A stretch of 64,000 nt of DNA from Actinoplanes oblitus. GTDB taxonomy: Bacteria > Actinomycetota > Actinomycetes > Mycobacteriales > Micromonosporaceae. The stretch is from positions 2,743,501 through 2,807,500 of the forward strand of contig NZ_CP126980.1 in assembly GCF_030252345.1 (NCBI RefSeq), given 5' to 3'. A program made the position numbers and the translations under genes. The notes under the pieces were generated by a model, which did not search any database, had not been told where the DNA came from, and saw only the letters and a program-made list of their open reading frames with translations. Positions 54,962 to 63,586 of this stretch are shown piece by piece; position 1 is the first letter of the stretch, and every line of letters begins with the position of its first letter.

Positions 54962-56869
54962 GTGGACAAGCGGAGACGGCGGCGGCAGCGTCAGATCATG
55001 GCTGACTACCGGCAGACCTACCAGCGCAGCATCAGCGACCCCGACGGCTTCTGGCGGGAGGCCGCGGCCGCGATCTCCTGGCACGTCGCGCCGACGCGGA
55101 TCCTCGACGACAGTGAGGCGCCGATCTTCCGGTGGTTTCCCGACGCGGAGCTGAACACCTGCTACAACGCGCTGGACCGGCACGTCGAGGAGGGGCACGG
55201 CGAGCGGGCCGCGCTGGTCTACGACAGTCCGGTGACCGGGGTGACCAGGACGTACTCGTATCGGCGGCTGCGCGACGAGGTGGCGGTGTTCGCCGGGGCG
55301 CTGCGGCGGCTCGGGGTGGGGCGCGGGGACCGCGTGGTGATCTACATGGCGATGGTGCCGGAGACGGTGATCGCCATGCTGGCCTGCGCCCGGCTCGGCG
55401 CGGTGCACTCGGTGGTCTTCGGCGGGTTCGGGGCGCGGGAACTGGCGGCCCGCATCGACGACGCCAGGCCGAAAGTGATCGTCGCGACCTCGTGCGGGGT
55501 GGAGGGCGGCCGGGTGGTGCCGTACCAGCCGATGCTGGACGCGGCGCTGCGGCAGGCGGCGCACCGGCCGGACCGCTGCGTGATCCTGCAACGCCCCGAG
55601 CAACCCCTCGGGATGCTCGGCGAGCGCGACCTGACCTGGGCGGAAGCGGTCGCCGATGTGGAACCGGCGGAGTGCGTGGCGGTGCGAGCGACCGACCCGC
55701 TGTACATTTTGTACACGTCGGGGACGACCGGCCGGCCGAAGGGCGTGGTCCGGGACAACGGCGGGCACGCTGTCGCGCTGCGCTGGTCGATGGAGCACAT
55801 CTTCGGGGTACGCCCAGGCGAGGTGTTCTGGGCGGCGTCCGACGTCGGATGGGTGGTCGGGCACTCGTACATCGTGTACGCGCCGCTGCTGACCGGCGCG
55901 ACCACGATCCTCTACGAGGGCAAGCCGGTCGGCACCCCGGACGCCGGGGCGTTCTGGCGGGTGGCCGCGCAACACCGGGTGACCAGCATGTTCACCGCGC
56001 CGACAGCACTGCGCGCGATCCGCAAGGAGGATCCGGAGGGCAAACACCTCTTCGGGTACGACCTGAGCGCCCTGCGCCTGCTCTTCCTCGCCGGGGAGCG
56101 GCTGGACCCGCAGACCTACCGGTGGGCGGGTGACCTGCTCGGCGTGCCGGTGATCGACAACTGGTGGCAGACCGAGACCGGCTGGCCGATCGCGGCGAGT
56201 CCACGGGGGATCGAGGAGTTGCCGACCAAGCCGGGCTCGCCCTCGCTGCCGATGCCCGGTTACCGCGTGCGGGTCGTCGACGAGTCCGGTAATGATCTGC
56301 CGCCGGGCGCTGAGGGGGCGATCGTCATCGGTCTGCCGCTGCCGCCCGGTTGCCTACCGACGCTGTGGCAGGACGACGAGCGGTACGTGCGGTCGTACCT
56401 CACCGCGTTCCAGGGCAACTATCTGACCGGCGACGGCGGGCGCTTCGACGAGGACGGCTACCTGTACGTGCTGGGCCGCACCGACGACGTGATCAACGTG
56501 GCCGGGCACCGCCTGTCCACCGGTGCGATGGAGGAGGTGCTGGCCGGGCATCCGGCGGTCGCCGAGTGCGCGGTGATCGGCGTGCACGACGAGCTGAAGG
56601 GTCAGGCGCCCCGGGCGTTCGTGGTGCTCAAGGCCGGCGCCGAGGCGAACGGCGTGGCGGCCGAACTGATCGCCCGGGTCCGTGACCAGATCGGCCCGGT
56701 CGCCGCGCTGCGCCGCGTCGACGTGGTCGCCGCACTCCCCAAGACCCGGTCCGGCAAGATCCTCCGAGGCACCATGCGCGGGATCGCCGACACGGGCGAT
56801 GCCCCGGTCCCGTCCACGATCGAGGATCCGGCGGTCCTCGACGCCCTACGCCCCGTCCTCCACCCCTGA
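54962..56869 (+). CDS. prpE: Propionyl-CoA/acetyl-CoA synthetase (AMP-forming)
   Basis: 635 residues, normal for the acetyl/propionyl-CoA synthetase group. ATP-binding YTSGTTGRPKGVVRDNGG, the acyl pocket WAASDVGWVVGHSYIVY, NWWQTETGWPI, and the acetylatable Lys in PKTRSGKILRGTMR are all present. GHSYIVYAPLLTGATT and RDNGGHAVAL are more like PrpE than Acs. It activates a short acid to acyl-CoA. The GTG start has GGGGAG nine bases upstream; an ATG 36 bp downstream (MADYRQTY) is the alternative. TAGGAT (54915-54920) may be its -10. Flanked on both sides by 53-nt palindromic units. Confidence 0.88.
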   Translation: MDKRRRRRQRQIMADYRQTYQRSISDPDGFWREAAAAISWHVAPTRILDDSEAPIFRWFPDAELNTCYNALDRHVEEGHGERAALVYDSPVTGVTRTYSYRRLRDEVAVFAGALRRLGVGRGDRVVIYMAMVPETVIAMLACARLGAVHSVVFGGFGARELAARIDDARPKVIVATSCGVEGGRVVPYQPMLDAALRQAAHRPDRCVILQRPEQPLGMLGERDLTWAEAVADVEPAECVAVRATDPLYILYTSGTTGRPKGVVRDNGGHAVALRWSMEHIFGVRPGEVFWAASDVGWVVGHSYIVYAPLLTGATTILYEGKPVGTPDAGAFWRVAAQHRVTSMFTAPTALRAIRKEDPEGKHLFGYDLSALRLLFLAGERLDPQTYRWAGDLLGVPVIDNWWQTETGWPIAASPRGIEELPTKPGSPSLPMPGYRVRVVDESGNDLPPGAEGAIVIGLPLPPGCLPTLWQDDERYVRSYLTAFQGNYLTGDGGRFDEDGYLYVLGRTDDVINVAGHRLSTGAMEEVLAGHPAVAECAVIGVHDELKGQAPRAFVVLKAGAEANGVAAELIARVRDQIGPVAALRRVDVVAALPKTRSGKILRGTMRGIADTGDAPVPSTIEDPAVLDALRPVLHP

Positions 56870-56975
56870 CCGAGCCGGCCCCGTCCGTCCCGCCGACGCG
56901 GCGCGGGTCCCGTCCGTCCCGCCGACACGGTGCGAGTTCCGTCTGTCCCGGCGAGGCGGTGCGCTCGCCCTGCCG

Positions 56976-57028
56976 GGCTGGTGCTCACGGTGGTTTCCGG
57001 TGCGCGGAGACCACCGTGAGCACCAGCC
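56976..57028. repeat. Solitary 53-nt unit: near-perfect 24-bp-arm hairpin
   Basis: The left arm (56976-56999) begins GGCTGGTGCTCACGGTGGT. It pairs with 57005-57028 at 23 of 24 positions, and the exception is a G-T type pair. The loop is five bases. Boundaries and length equal those of units in arrays A-C. It lies 107 bp past the acyl-CoA synthetase stop and could act as its terminator. Confidence 0.9.
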
Positions 57029-57191
57029 GCGGGGTGCGGTGCTTGGCGGGAGCTGGGCTGCGGGGGTGAGTTGCGGACCGGCTCGCGGTGCTGGCCAGCT
57101 TGCGTGCCGGCCGGGTGGTGGCCGACGGCCCGGACAGCGGGGGTTGGCGGTCCTGGCACCAGTGGGGCGCACGGTGAGGTGGTGGGAGATC

Positions 57192-57345
57192 GGCGGGTGG
57201 TGAGCACCAGCCGGGGGGCGGGGCTGAGGTGCTCGGGGGTCGGCGGGTCGTGAGTACCGGCCGGGGCGCGGGCTGAGGTGCTTGGGGCCGGCGGGTGGTG
57301 AGCACCGGTCGGGGGCGGGGTTGAGGTGTTGGGTTTGGCGGTCGT
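57192..57345. repeat. Short tandem array, 47-50 bp period, three copies
   Basis: Copies start with GGCGGG at 57192, 57242 and 57290, with a partial fourth at 57337. Each contains a dyad such as GAGCACC...GGTGCTC. Sequence pieces (GTGAGCACCAGCC) are shared with the neighbouring 53-nt hairpin, so it may be a degenerate derivative. 57029-57191 is GC-rich without clear features. Confidence 0.65.
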
Positions 57346-57363
57346 GGCCACCCACGGGCGTCG

Positions 57364-57416
57364 CCCTTGCGGGCTGAGCGTCCTGGACGCGCAGCGGCCA
57401 GCTCAGCCCGCAAGGG
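57364..57416. terminator. 16-bp-stem hairpin before the sulfatase 3' end
   Basis: CCCTTGCGGGCTGAGC (57364-57379) pairs perfectly with 57401-57416; the loop is 21 nt. No T-tract. It is also 53 nt overall, but its sequence is unrelated to the GGCTGG unit. It probably blocks transcription from either of the convergent neighbours. Confidence 0.55.
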
Positions 57417-57483
57417 TCCCTGGCGGGAGCGACGATCGGTGATCAGCGCGAATCCGAGTCATCAAGCATTTGATCTTGATGGG

Positions 57484-57600
57484 TCACCGGGAGCCTTCGC
57501 CCAGCGGATGGTCACCGCCTTCGCTCAAGAGATGGTCGCCGGCTTCGCTCAAAAGTTGGTCGCCGGCTTCGGGGGATGGTCAGTGGGAGCCTTCGCTCAT
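57484..57600. repeat. 24-bp tandem repeats at the sulfatase gene end
   Basis: Copies of (A/T)TGGTC-CCGGCTTCGCTCAA-type sequence start at 57508, 57532 and 57556, with a shortened one at 57576. GGGAGCCTTCGC at 57489-57500 repeats 57585-57596, which is the last coding part of the sulfatase gene. The gene end appears to have been duplicated several times downstream of the stop. Confidence 0.7.
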
Positions 57601-59442
57601 GGCGGTCAGGAATCGGTCGCGGAAGGTGTTCATCGGCCAGACCGGGGCGTCGGTGGCCGGTTTGATGCCGTCGGTCCAGTTCCACGACGCGATCCGGTCG
57701 ATGACCGCCGGATCCTTCGCGACGATCGTGATGGGCACGTCGTGGCTGGCGTTGTCGCCGGTCACCACCGGGGACGGCTGGTGGTCGCCGAGGAAGACCA
57801 TGACCAGGTTGTCGTTGCCGTACTTGGTGATCCAGTCGACGAGGGTGGTGACCGTGTACTGGATCGACTTGCCGTACTCCTTGCGGACCTTGGCGGAGGC
57901 GGTCCAGATCTCGGCCTTCGTCGGCTGGTTGGCGACGATGCCGTTGTAGACGGAGCCGTCGCCGACCTGGTCCCAGTCGAGGAACTCGGGGATCGGCGCC
58001 CACGGGGTGTGGCTGGAGACCAGCGGCATCTCGACGAAGAGCGGCTTGCGGCCGGCCTTGGTGTACTCCACCTCGGAGAACTTCTTGAGCGTGTACTGGT
58101 CGGGCATCGGCGCCCAGCTGAACTTGGGGCCGGTGTAACCGAGGTTGCGGGAGTCCCAGACCCGGTTGAAGCCGTAGAAGTTGCCCTCCGGCCAGGCCCG
58201 GGTGGCGCCGGGCATGACGCTGACGGTGTCCCAGCCGGCCGACCGGAACAGGCTGGGCAGGGTGAGCCGGGTGCTGGCGGTCAGGTTGCGGTACCGGCTC
58301 TGGTTGTTGATCCACAGGCCGGACATGGTGGTGGAGTGGGCCAGCCAGCTGCCGCCGCCGAAGGTGGGTGAGGTGAGCCAGCCGCTGCGGGAGGTGAAGC
58401 CGGCCGCCTTGAGCTTGGCGGTGCCGGCCTGCAGGACCGGGTCGACGCCGGGGGCCAGGTTGGGTGCCTCGACGGCGTTGCGGCCGTAGCTCTCGACGAA
58501 GGTGAGCATGACGTCCTTGCCGGTCAGGCCGGTGAGGAGCTGGGTCGGCGGGACGTTCTGGAAGGCGTCGACCTTGACCTCGCGGGCGAACGCGGCCTCG
58601 TTCCTGATGCCGTCGCGGGCCTGGCTGGCGCGGTCCCACGCGTAGCTGAGCGTGGTGCGCGCGGCGAGCGGGACGTGCGGCAGCACGGTGGGGATGCCGA
58701 ACGCCAGGGACAGCGCCCAGGCGGTCGCGATGCCGCCGGCGGTGAACGCGGACTTGCGCCGGTCCTCGCCGAGCAGGGTGGTGACCCGCAGCGTCGCCCA
58801 GGTGGTGATGCCGAGCACCACGGTGACCAGCAGGACGATCGCGGCGACCGCGCCGAACGCGCCGGCCGGTCCGTAGGACTCGTGCACGAAGTCGTAGGCG
58901 TCGTCGAAGAGCACCCAGTCCAGCACCGGGTCGAACGGCCGGTTCAACACCTGGAAGAAGCCCATGTCCAGGCACTTCTCCAGGACCACCCAGCCGAGCA
59001 CGACGCCGCCGAGCGCGGCGGTGACCCGCCGGGGGCGGCGGGGGAGCGCGATCAGGACGGCGATGCCGATCGCCGCCTCGACCGGGATCCGGGTGAAGCT
59101 GCCCGGGGTGAGGCGCTTGAGCACGTTCGGATAGAGCAGGGCGGCGAAGACGATCAGGCAGGCCAGCACGGTGAGGCCGCGGCTGATCCAGCGGTGCCGG
59201 AGAAATCTTCGTACGCGGCCGGGCTGCTTCGGTCCGGGAGCGTCGAGCCGCTCGGCCGCCGGGTCCGCGGTGTTCTCGGTGATCCCGGTGTCCGGGGCGT
59301 CGGTGGTGCCCTCCGTGATCTCCGGGGTCGGGCTCTGCTCGTCCGAGACCTCCGTGATCTCCGGTTCCGGGCTCTGCTCGTCGGCGAGGTCAGTTTGTGG
59401 CACGTCTGAGGGAACGCATGCCCGGCGCGGATGGTTCAACAT
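57580..59442 (-). CDS. Membrane-anchored sulfatase-fold protein (LtaS-like)
   Basis: About 620 residues. An acidic, Pro/Thr-rich cytoplasmic head has a repeated DEQSPEPEITE/DEQSPTPEITE segment. It is followed by about five membrane segments (SRGLTVLACLIVFAALLYPN onward) and an external alkaline-phosphatase/sulfatase domain (VMLTFVESYGRNAVEAPN, HSTTMSGLW, FLGDHQPSPVV metal ligands). The layout resembles lipoteichoic-acid-synthase-type phosphoglycerol transferases, though actinobacterial substrates are unknown. The start is uncertain: no ribosome site before the ATG. It is divergent from the next gene. Confidence 0.8.
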   Translation of the reverse strand: MLNHPRRACVPSDVPQTDLADEQSPEPEITEVSDEQSPTPEITEGTTDAPDTGITENTADPAAERLDAPGPKQPGRVRRFLRHRWISRGLTVLACLIVFAALLYPNVLKRLTPGSFTRIPVEAAIGIAVLIALPRRPRRVTAALGGVVLGWVVLEKCLDMGFFQVLNRPFDPVLDWVLFDDAYDFVHESYGPAGAFGAVAAIVLLVTVVLGITTWATLRVTTLLGEDRRKSAFTAGGIATAWALSLAFGIPTVLPHVPLAARTTLSYAWDRASQARDGIRNEAAFAREVKVDAFQNVPPTQLLTGLTGKDVMLTFVESYGRNAVEAPNLAPGVDPVLQAGTAKLKAAGFTSRSGWLTSPTFGGGSWLAHSTTMSGLWINNQSRYRNLTASTRLTLPSLFRSAGWDTVSVMPGATRAWPEGNFYGFNRVWDSRNLGYTGPKFSWAPMPDQYTLKKFSEVEYTKAGRKPLFVEMPLVSSHTPWAPIPEFLDWDQVGDGSVYNGIVANQPTKAEIWTASAKVRKEYGKSIQYTVTTLVDWITKYGNDNLVMVFLGDHQPSPVVTGDNASHDVPITIVAKDPAVIDRIASWNWTDGIKPATDAPVWPMNTFRDRFLTAMSEGSH

Positions 59443-59490
59443 CGTGACCGTCCCGTACGGTGTTGATCGTTTTAGCAGGTCAGCACAGGG

Positions 59491-60168
59491 GTGAGCAGGT
59501 TGACAGACCGGACGACTCTCGTCATTCCCGCCGAGCGGGTCGGTGATCTGGACATTCCGCCCGTGGCGCTGGACACCGGCGCCGCGGATCCGGAGTGGGT
59601 GGACTGGCCGCTGGATCGGTGGGGGCGGCGTACTCCGGCACTGCGCCTGCCGATGAGCCCGCGGGCGGCCCGGCGGGCCCGCTGGCGGATCCGGATCCAG
59701 CCGTACGTCGCGGCCGTCCAGTGGCTCGGCCTGGCCGGACTGATGGTGCTGCTGTTCTGGGCGCCCCGGGGCTGGGATGCGCTCCGGTTCGCCTCGGTCG
59801 GTGTCTCGATGCTGGCGGTCTGGCTGCAGCCCGGCCCCGGGGTGCTGCCGCAGATGCCGTGCCCGCAGCGGGGTGGTGGGTTGCGGCTCAACCACGTTCC
59901 GGCCGACGTGGTCGAGCGCTGGCGCGCCGCCAACCCGGGGCTGACCGATACGCGTGAGCCCGCGCCCCGCTGGTACTCCCGGCGTTTCTATGCCCTGACC
60001 GGTTCCGGGCTGATCCTGGCGTCGATCCTGCTCGGCGTGCTGCTGACGCACGACGGCCGCGCGACACCGGTCTGGCTGGCCACGATGGTGCTGTTGCTGT
60101 TCCCCGCCGGGATTGCGGTGGCAATGAAGGTGCTGCCGCCCGGCTACATCCGCTTCGACCGTTCCTGA
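59491..60168 (+). CDS. Small membrane protein of unknown function
   Basis: 225 residues with two hydrophobic pairs (YVAAVQWLGLAGLMVLLFW, then a second near SGLILASILLGVLL and LATMVLLLFPAGIAVAM), separated by a basic, Trp-containing cytoplasmic stretch. No family recognised. GTG at 59491 or TTG nine bases later may be the start. It is divergent from the sulfatase-fold gene and is followed by 117 bp before the monooxygenase operon. Confidence 0.65.
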   Translation: MSRLTDRTTLVIPAERVGDLDIPPVALDTGAADPEWVDWPLDRWGRRTPALRLPMSPRAARRARWRIRIQPYVAAVQWLGLAGLMVLLFWAPRGWDALRFASVGVSMLAVWLQPGPGVLPQMPCPQRGGGLRLNHVPADVVERWRAANPGLTDTREPAPRWYSRRFYALTGSGLILASILLGVLLTHDGRATPVWLATMVLLLFPAGIAVAMKVLPPGYIRFDRS

Positions 60169-60232
60169 TCGCGGCGGAGAACAGCAGCGGCGCCTCGGGC
60201 ACCCACGGACCGGAACCGGGTCGCTCGACCCC

Positions 60233-60261
60233 TTGCCAAATACCTATCGAGCCGATAGGAA
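60233..60261 (+). promoter_or_regulatory. Palindrome over the promoter of the flavin monooxygenase operon
   Basis: CCTATCG-AGC-CGATAGG (60243-60259) is a perfect 7-bp-arm dyad in a short AT-rich patch. TTGCCA (60233-60238) and TAGGAA (60256-60261) with 17 bp between them would place the dyad in the -35/-10 spacer, a repressor position. A strong AGGAGGGAGG ribosome site follows (60269 region). Confidence 0.55.
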
Positions 60262-60285
60262 AAGAGGGCAGGAGGGAGGCCGACC

Positions 60286-61560
60286 GTGCCGAAGCAGATC
60301 ATCCTGGCCGCGCACTTCCCCGGGGTGAACAACACGACGGTGTGGAGCGACCCGGCCGCGGGCAGTCAGATCGCGTTCGCGTCGTTCGAGCATCTGGCCC
60401 GGACCGCCGAGCGGGGCAGATTCGACTTCTTCTTCCTGGCGGAGGGGCTGCGGCTGCGCGAGCAGCGCGGCCGGATCCACGACCTGGACGTGGTCGGCCG
60501 GCCGGACACGCTGACCGTGCTCGCCGCGCTGGCCGCGGTCACCGAGCACCTCGGGCTGGCCGGGACGCTGAACGCCACCTTCCACGAGCCGTACGAGCTG
60601 GCCCGCCAGCTGGCCACCCTCGATCACCTCTCCGGCGGCCGGGCCGCGTGGAACGTGGTGACCTCGCACGGCGCGTTCTTCGGCGAGAACTTCCGGCGCG
60701 GCGGCTTCCTCGACCACGCCGACCGGTACCGCCGGGCCGGCGAGTTCATCGAGGCGGCCCGCACGCTGTGGGACGCGGACGGCGGGGACTTCGCGGTCAG
60801 CAGCTCGCAGTTCGGCATCCGGGGGCGGTTCGGGGCGCCGCGCAGCCCGCAGGGCCACCCGGTGATCATTCAGGCCGGTGACTCGGCGGAGGGCCGGGAG
60901 ACGGCCGCCCGCTACGCCGACGCGGTCTTCTCCCGGCACCATCGGCTCACCGACGCGCGGCGGTTCTACCGCGACGTCAAGGACCGGCTGGTCCGTTACG
61001 GGCGTGCGGAGCACCAGCTCAAGATCATCCCGGGGGTGTCCTACGTCCTCGGCGACACCGACGCCGACGCGCAGGAGCGGGCCCACCACATCCGGCGCCA
61101 GCAGGTCAGCCCGCAGACCGCGATCCTGCTGCTGGAGCAGCTGTGGAACCGGGACCTGTCCGGCTACGACCCGGACGGCCCGCTCCCGGAGATCGACCCG
61201 CTGCTCGACGAGGACGACACGATCAGCAAGGGCCGGGCCGGGATGTACCCGGACCGGCTGCGGACCGCCGCCGAGTGGCGGGCCCTGGCGGAGGCGAAGC
61301 GGCTGTCGATCCGGGACCTGATCATCGAGGTGACCGGCCGGCAGAACTTCATCGGCACCCCGGATCGGGTCGCCGCCGAGCTGAACGAGTACGTGCAGAG
61401 CGACGCCTGTGACGGCTTCATCCTGGTACCGCACCTGACCCCGACCGGCCTGGACGACTTCGTCGACCGGGTGGTGCCACTGCTGCAGGAGCGGGGCGTG
61501 CTGCGTACCGCCTACACGACCACGACGTTGCGGGGCCACCTCGGCCTCGGTGGGGACTGA
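60286..61560 (+). CDS. NtaA/SnaA/DszA family FMN-dependent monooxygenase
   Basis: 424 residues of the luciferase-like fold, NtaA/DszA branch: GVNNTTVWSDP near the N-terminus, GRFDFFFLAEGLRL, WNVVTSHGAFFGENF (typical AWNxVTS motif) and QAGDSAEGRETAARYAD. These enzymes use reduced FMN from a partner to oxidise organosulfur, aminopolycarboxylate or similar compounds. GTG start with a very strong ribosome site. First gene of a three-gene operon. Confidence 0.9.
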   Translation: MPKQIILAAHFPGVNNTTVWSDPAAGSQIAFASFEHLARTAERGRFDFFFLAEGLRLREQRGRIHDLDVVGRPDTLTVLAALAAVTEHLGLAGTLNATFHEPYELARQLATLDHLSGGRAAWNVVTSHGAFFGENFRRGGFLDHADRYRRAGEFIEAARTLWDADGGDFAVSSSQFGIRGRFGAPRSPQGHPVIIQAGDSAEGRETAARYADAVFSRHHRLTDARRFYRDVKDRLVRYGRAEHQLKIIPGVSYVLGDTDADAQERAHHIRRQQVSPQTAILLLEQLWNRDLSGYDPDGPLPEIDPLLDEDDTISKGRAGMYPDRLRTAAEWRALAEAKRLSIRDLIIEVTGRQNFIGTPDRVAAELNEYVQSDACDGFILVPHLTPTGLDDFVDRVVPLLQERGVLRTAYTTTTLRGHLGLGGD

Positions 61561-61562
61561 CC

Positions 61563-62651
61563 ATGGGCGTACCGCTCTCTGTTCTCGATCTCGCGCCGCT
61601 GGTCGCGGGCGGCGACACCGGTGACGCCCTGCGGCGCACCCTGGACCTGGCCCGGCGGGCCGAACAGTTCGGCTACCACCGCTACTGGGTGGCCGAGCAC
61701 CACTTCACGCCCGGTGTGGCGTCGGCGCAGCCGGCGCTGCTGCTCGGCCAGATCGCCGCGGTCACCGAGCGCATCCGGCTCGGCTCCGGGGCGGTGCAGA
61801 CCGGACATCAGACGGCGTTGTCCATCGTGGAGCAGTTCGGGCTGCTGGACGCGTTGTATCCGGGGCGGTTCGACCTGGGGCTCGGCCGATCCGGCCAGGC
61901 CCGATCCGAGCGGGCCGAGGTGGCGACGGCCGGCGAGCGGGAGGTCGACGGGCTGCTCATCCCGCGGCACTTCTCCTGGGCGCCGATCCTCGCCTCCGAG
62001 CGCAGCGCCCTGGCCGCCCGGCTGCTCCAGCAGCCGGGCGCGGAGTCGCCGCCGCTCGGCGAGGTCCTCGACCAGATCGAGACGCTGCTGGCCGGGCCGT
62101 ACCGGGACGGCAGGGGCAACGAGGTGACGGCGGTACCGGGGGCCGGCGCCGACCTGCGGCTCTGGTTGCTGGGCAGCAGTGGTGGGGAGAGCGCGCGCAC
62201 GGCGGGGGCACGGGGCCTGCCGTTCGTCGCGAACTACCACGTGGCGCCGGCCACGGTGCTCGACGCCGTGGCGGCGTTCCGGTCGGCCGGCGGGACGTAC
62301 CTGATGGTCTCGGCCGACGTGGTGGTCGCCGAGGACGACGAGACGGCCCGGCGGCTGGCGCTGCCCTACGCCCTGTGGGTGCACAGCATCCGCACCGGCC
62401 GGGGCGCGATCCCGTTCCCGAGCATCGAGCAGGCGCTCGCCCACGAGTGGACCGACGCCGACCGGCCCCTGGTCGCCGACCGGGTGGACACCCAGTTCGT
62501 CGGCTCGCCGGCCACCGTCGCCGAGCGGCTGCGGACCCTGCGCAGGGTGACCGGCGCCGACGAGCTGCTGATCACCACGATCACCCACCGGCACACCGAC
62601 CGGGTCCGCTCGTTCGAACTGCTCGCCAAGGAATGGGGCTCGCTGCGATGA
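61563..62651 (+). CDS. LLM class flavin-dependent oxidoreductase (MsnO8-like)
   Basis: 362 residues with a luciferase-like fold of the bacterial-luciferase-related single-domain group: PLSVLDLAPLVAGGD, YHRYWVAEHHFTPGVASAQP, RIRLGSGAVQTGHQ, and YPGRFDLGLGRSGQ. Starts 2 bp after the previous stop and overlaps the next gene. Substrate unknown; it belongs with the upstream NtaA-type enzyme in one pathway. Confidence 0.87.
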   Translation: MGVPLSVLDLAPLVAGGDTGDALRRTLDLARRAEQFGYHRYWVAEHHFTPGVASAQPALLLGQIAAVTERIRLGSGAVQTGHQTALSIVEQFGLLDALYPGRFDLGLGRSGQARSERAEVATAGEREVDGLLIPRHFSWAPILASERSALAARLLQQPGAESPPLGEVLDQIETLLAGPYRDGRGNEVTAVPGAGADLRLWLLGSSGGESARTAGARGLPFVANYHVAPATVLDAVAAFRSAGGTYLMVSADVVVAEDDETARRLALPYALWVHSIRTGRGAIPFPSIEQALAHEWTDADRPLVADRVDTQFVGSPATVAERLRTLRRVTGADELLITTITHRHTDRVRSFELLAKEWGSLR

Positions 62652-63526
62652 CGATCCTGCTGGCGGTGGCCCTGGACGGCGACTCGTTCGCGGCCCGGGA
62701 CTGGATCCAGGCGGTGCGGCACGCCGACGACGCCCGGATCGACCTGCTCACCTTCGACGACGACTTCGGCCGGTACGGACCGGACGCGGTGCTCACCGCG
62801 GCCCGGGTCGCGCCGCTGACCCGGCACGTCGGGCTGGTCCCGGTCGCCACCACCACGCACACCGAGCCGTTTCACCTGTCCACCGCGCTGGCCACGCTCG
62901 ACCACGTCAGCCACGGCCGGGCCGGCTGGCAGGTGCGGGTGTCGGCCGACCCGGCCGAGGCGGCGCTGCTCGGGCGGCGGGCGCCGCTGGACCGCGACGA
63001 GCTGTTCGCCGAGGCCGCCGACGTGGTCGAGGTGGTCCGGCGGCTCTGGGACAGCTGGCAGGACGACGCGATCATCAAGGACGTCGCCACCGGCCGGTTC
63101 ATCGACCGGGACCGGCTGCACCACGTCGACTTCGCCGGCCGGTACTTCTCGGTGAAGGGGCCGTCGACGGTGCCGCGCCCGCCGCAGGGCCGGCCGGTGC
63201 TGGCGGTGGCCGAGGGCGAGGCGCCGGACGCGGCGGCCGATGTGCTGTTCGTTCCCGCCGAGCGGGCCGAGGCGCGAGCCGGCCGGAAGGTTTTCGCGGA
63301 CCTGACGGTCCGTGCGGGCCGGCATCGGGACGCCATGGTCCGGATCCTGGCCGCCGCGCAGCGCGGGGTGGACGGGGTGCGGTTGCGCGGCGACCTGCTC
63401 ACGGTGATCCGCGAGCTGGTGCCGGAGCTGCGCTGGCGGGGCCTGTTCCGGCCGTCCGGGGCCGGCACGCTGCGCGACCGGCTCGGCCTGCCGGTCGCCG
63501 TCAACCGCTACCGGACCGCGGGCTAG
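62648..63526 (+). CDS. LLM class flavin-dependent oxidoreductase, short form
   Basis: 292 residues. It has luciferase-like features (LLAVALDGDSFAARDW, RVAPLTRHVGLVPVATTTHT, LATLDHVSHGRAGWQVRVS, and FAGRYFSVKGPSTVPRPPQG) but is clearly shorter than NtaA-type proteins. The part after the PQGRPVLAV strand is compressed, so the C-terminal barrel is abbreviated. ATGA overlap with the previous gene. It may be a partner subunit or a degenerate monooxygenase rather than an independent enzyme. Confidence 0.8.
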   Translation: MTILLAVALDGDSFAARDWIQAVRHADDARIDLLTFDDDFGRYGPDAVLTAARVAPLTRHVGLVPVATTTHTEPFHLSTALATLDHVSHGRAGWQVRVSADPAEAALLGRRAPLDRDELFAEAADVVEVVRRLWDSWQDDAIIKDVATGRFIDRDRLHHVDFAGRYFSVKGPSTVPRPPQGRPVLAVAEGEAPDAAADVLFVPAERAEARAGRKVFADLTVRAGRHRDAMVRILAAAQRGVDGVRLRGDLLTVIRELVPELRWRGLFRPSGAGTLRDRLGLPVAVNRYRTAG

Positions 63527-63557
63527 CGATCGGTCCGCCCCGGCTTCCGGCCGCCGC

Positions 63558-63568
63558 TTTCCGGTACG
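63558..63568. repeat. TTTCCGGTACG motif between convergent gene ends
   Basis: An exact core copy of the dispersed element, 19 bp past the stop of the minus-strand oxidoreductase gene. The second block is not recognisable. Confidence 0.4.
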
Positions 63569-63586
63569 CCCACCCGGCGAGCCGAC

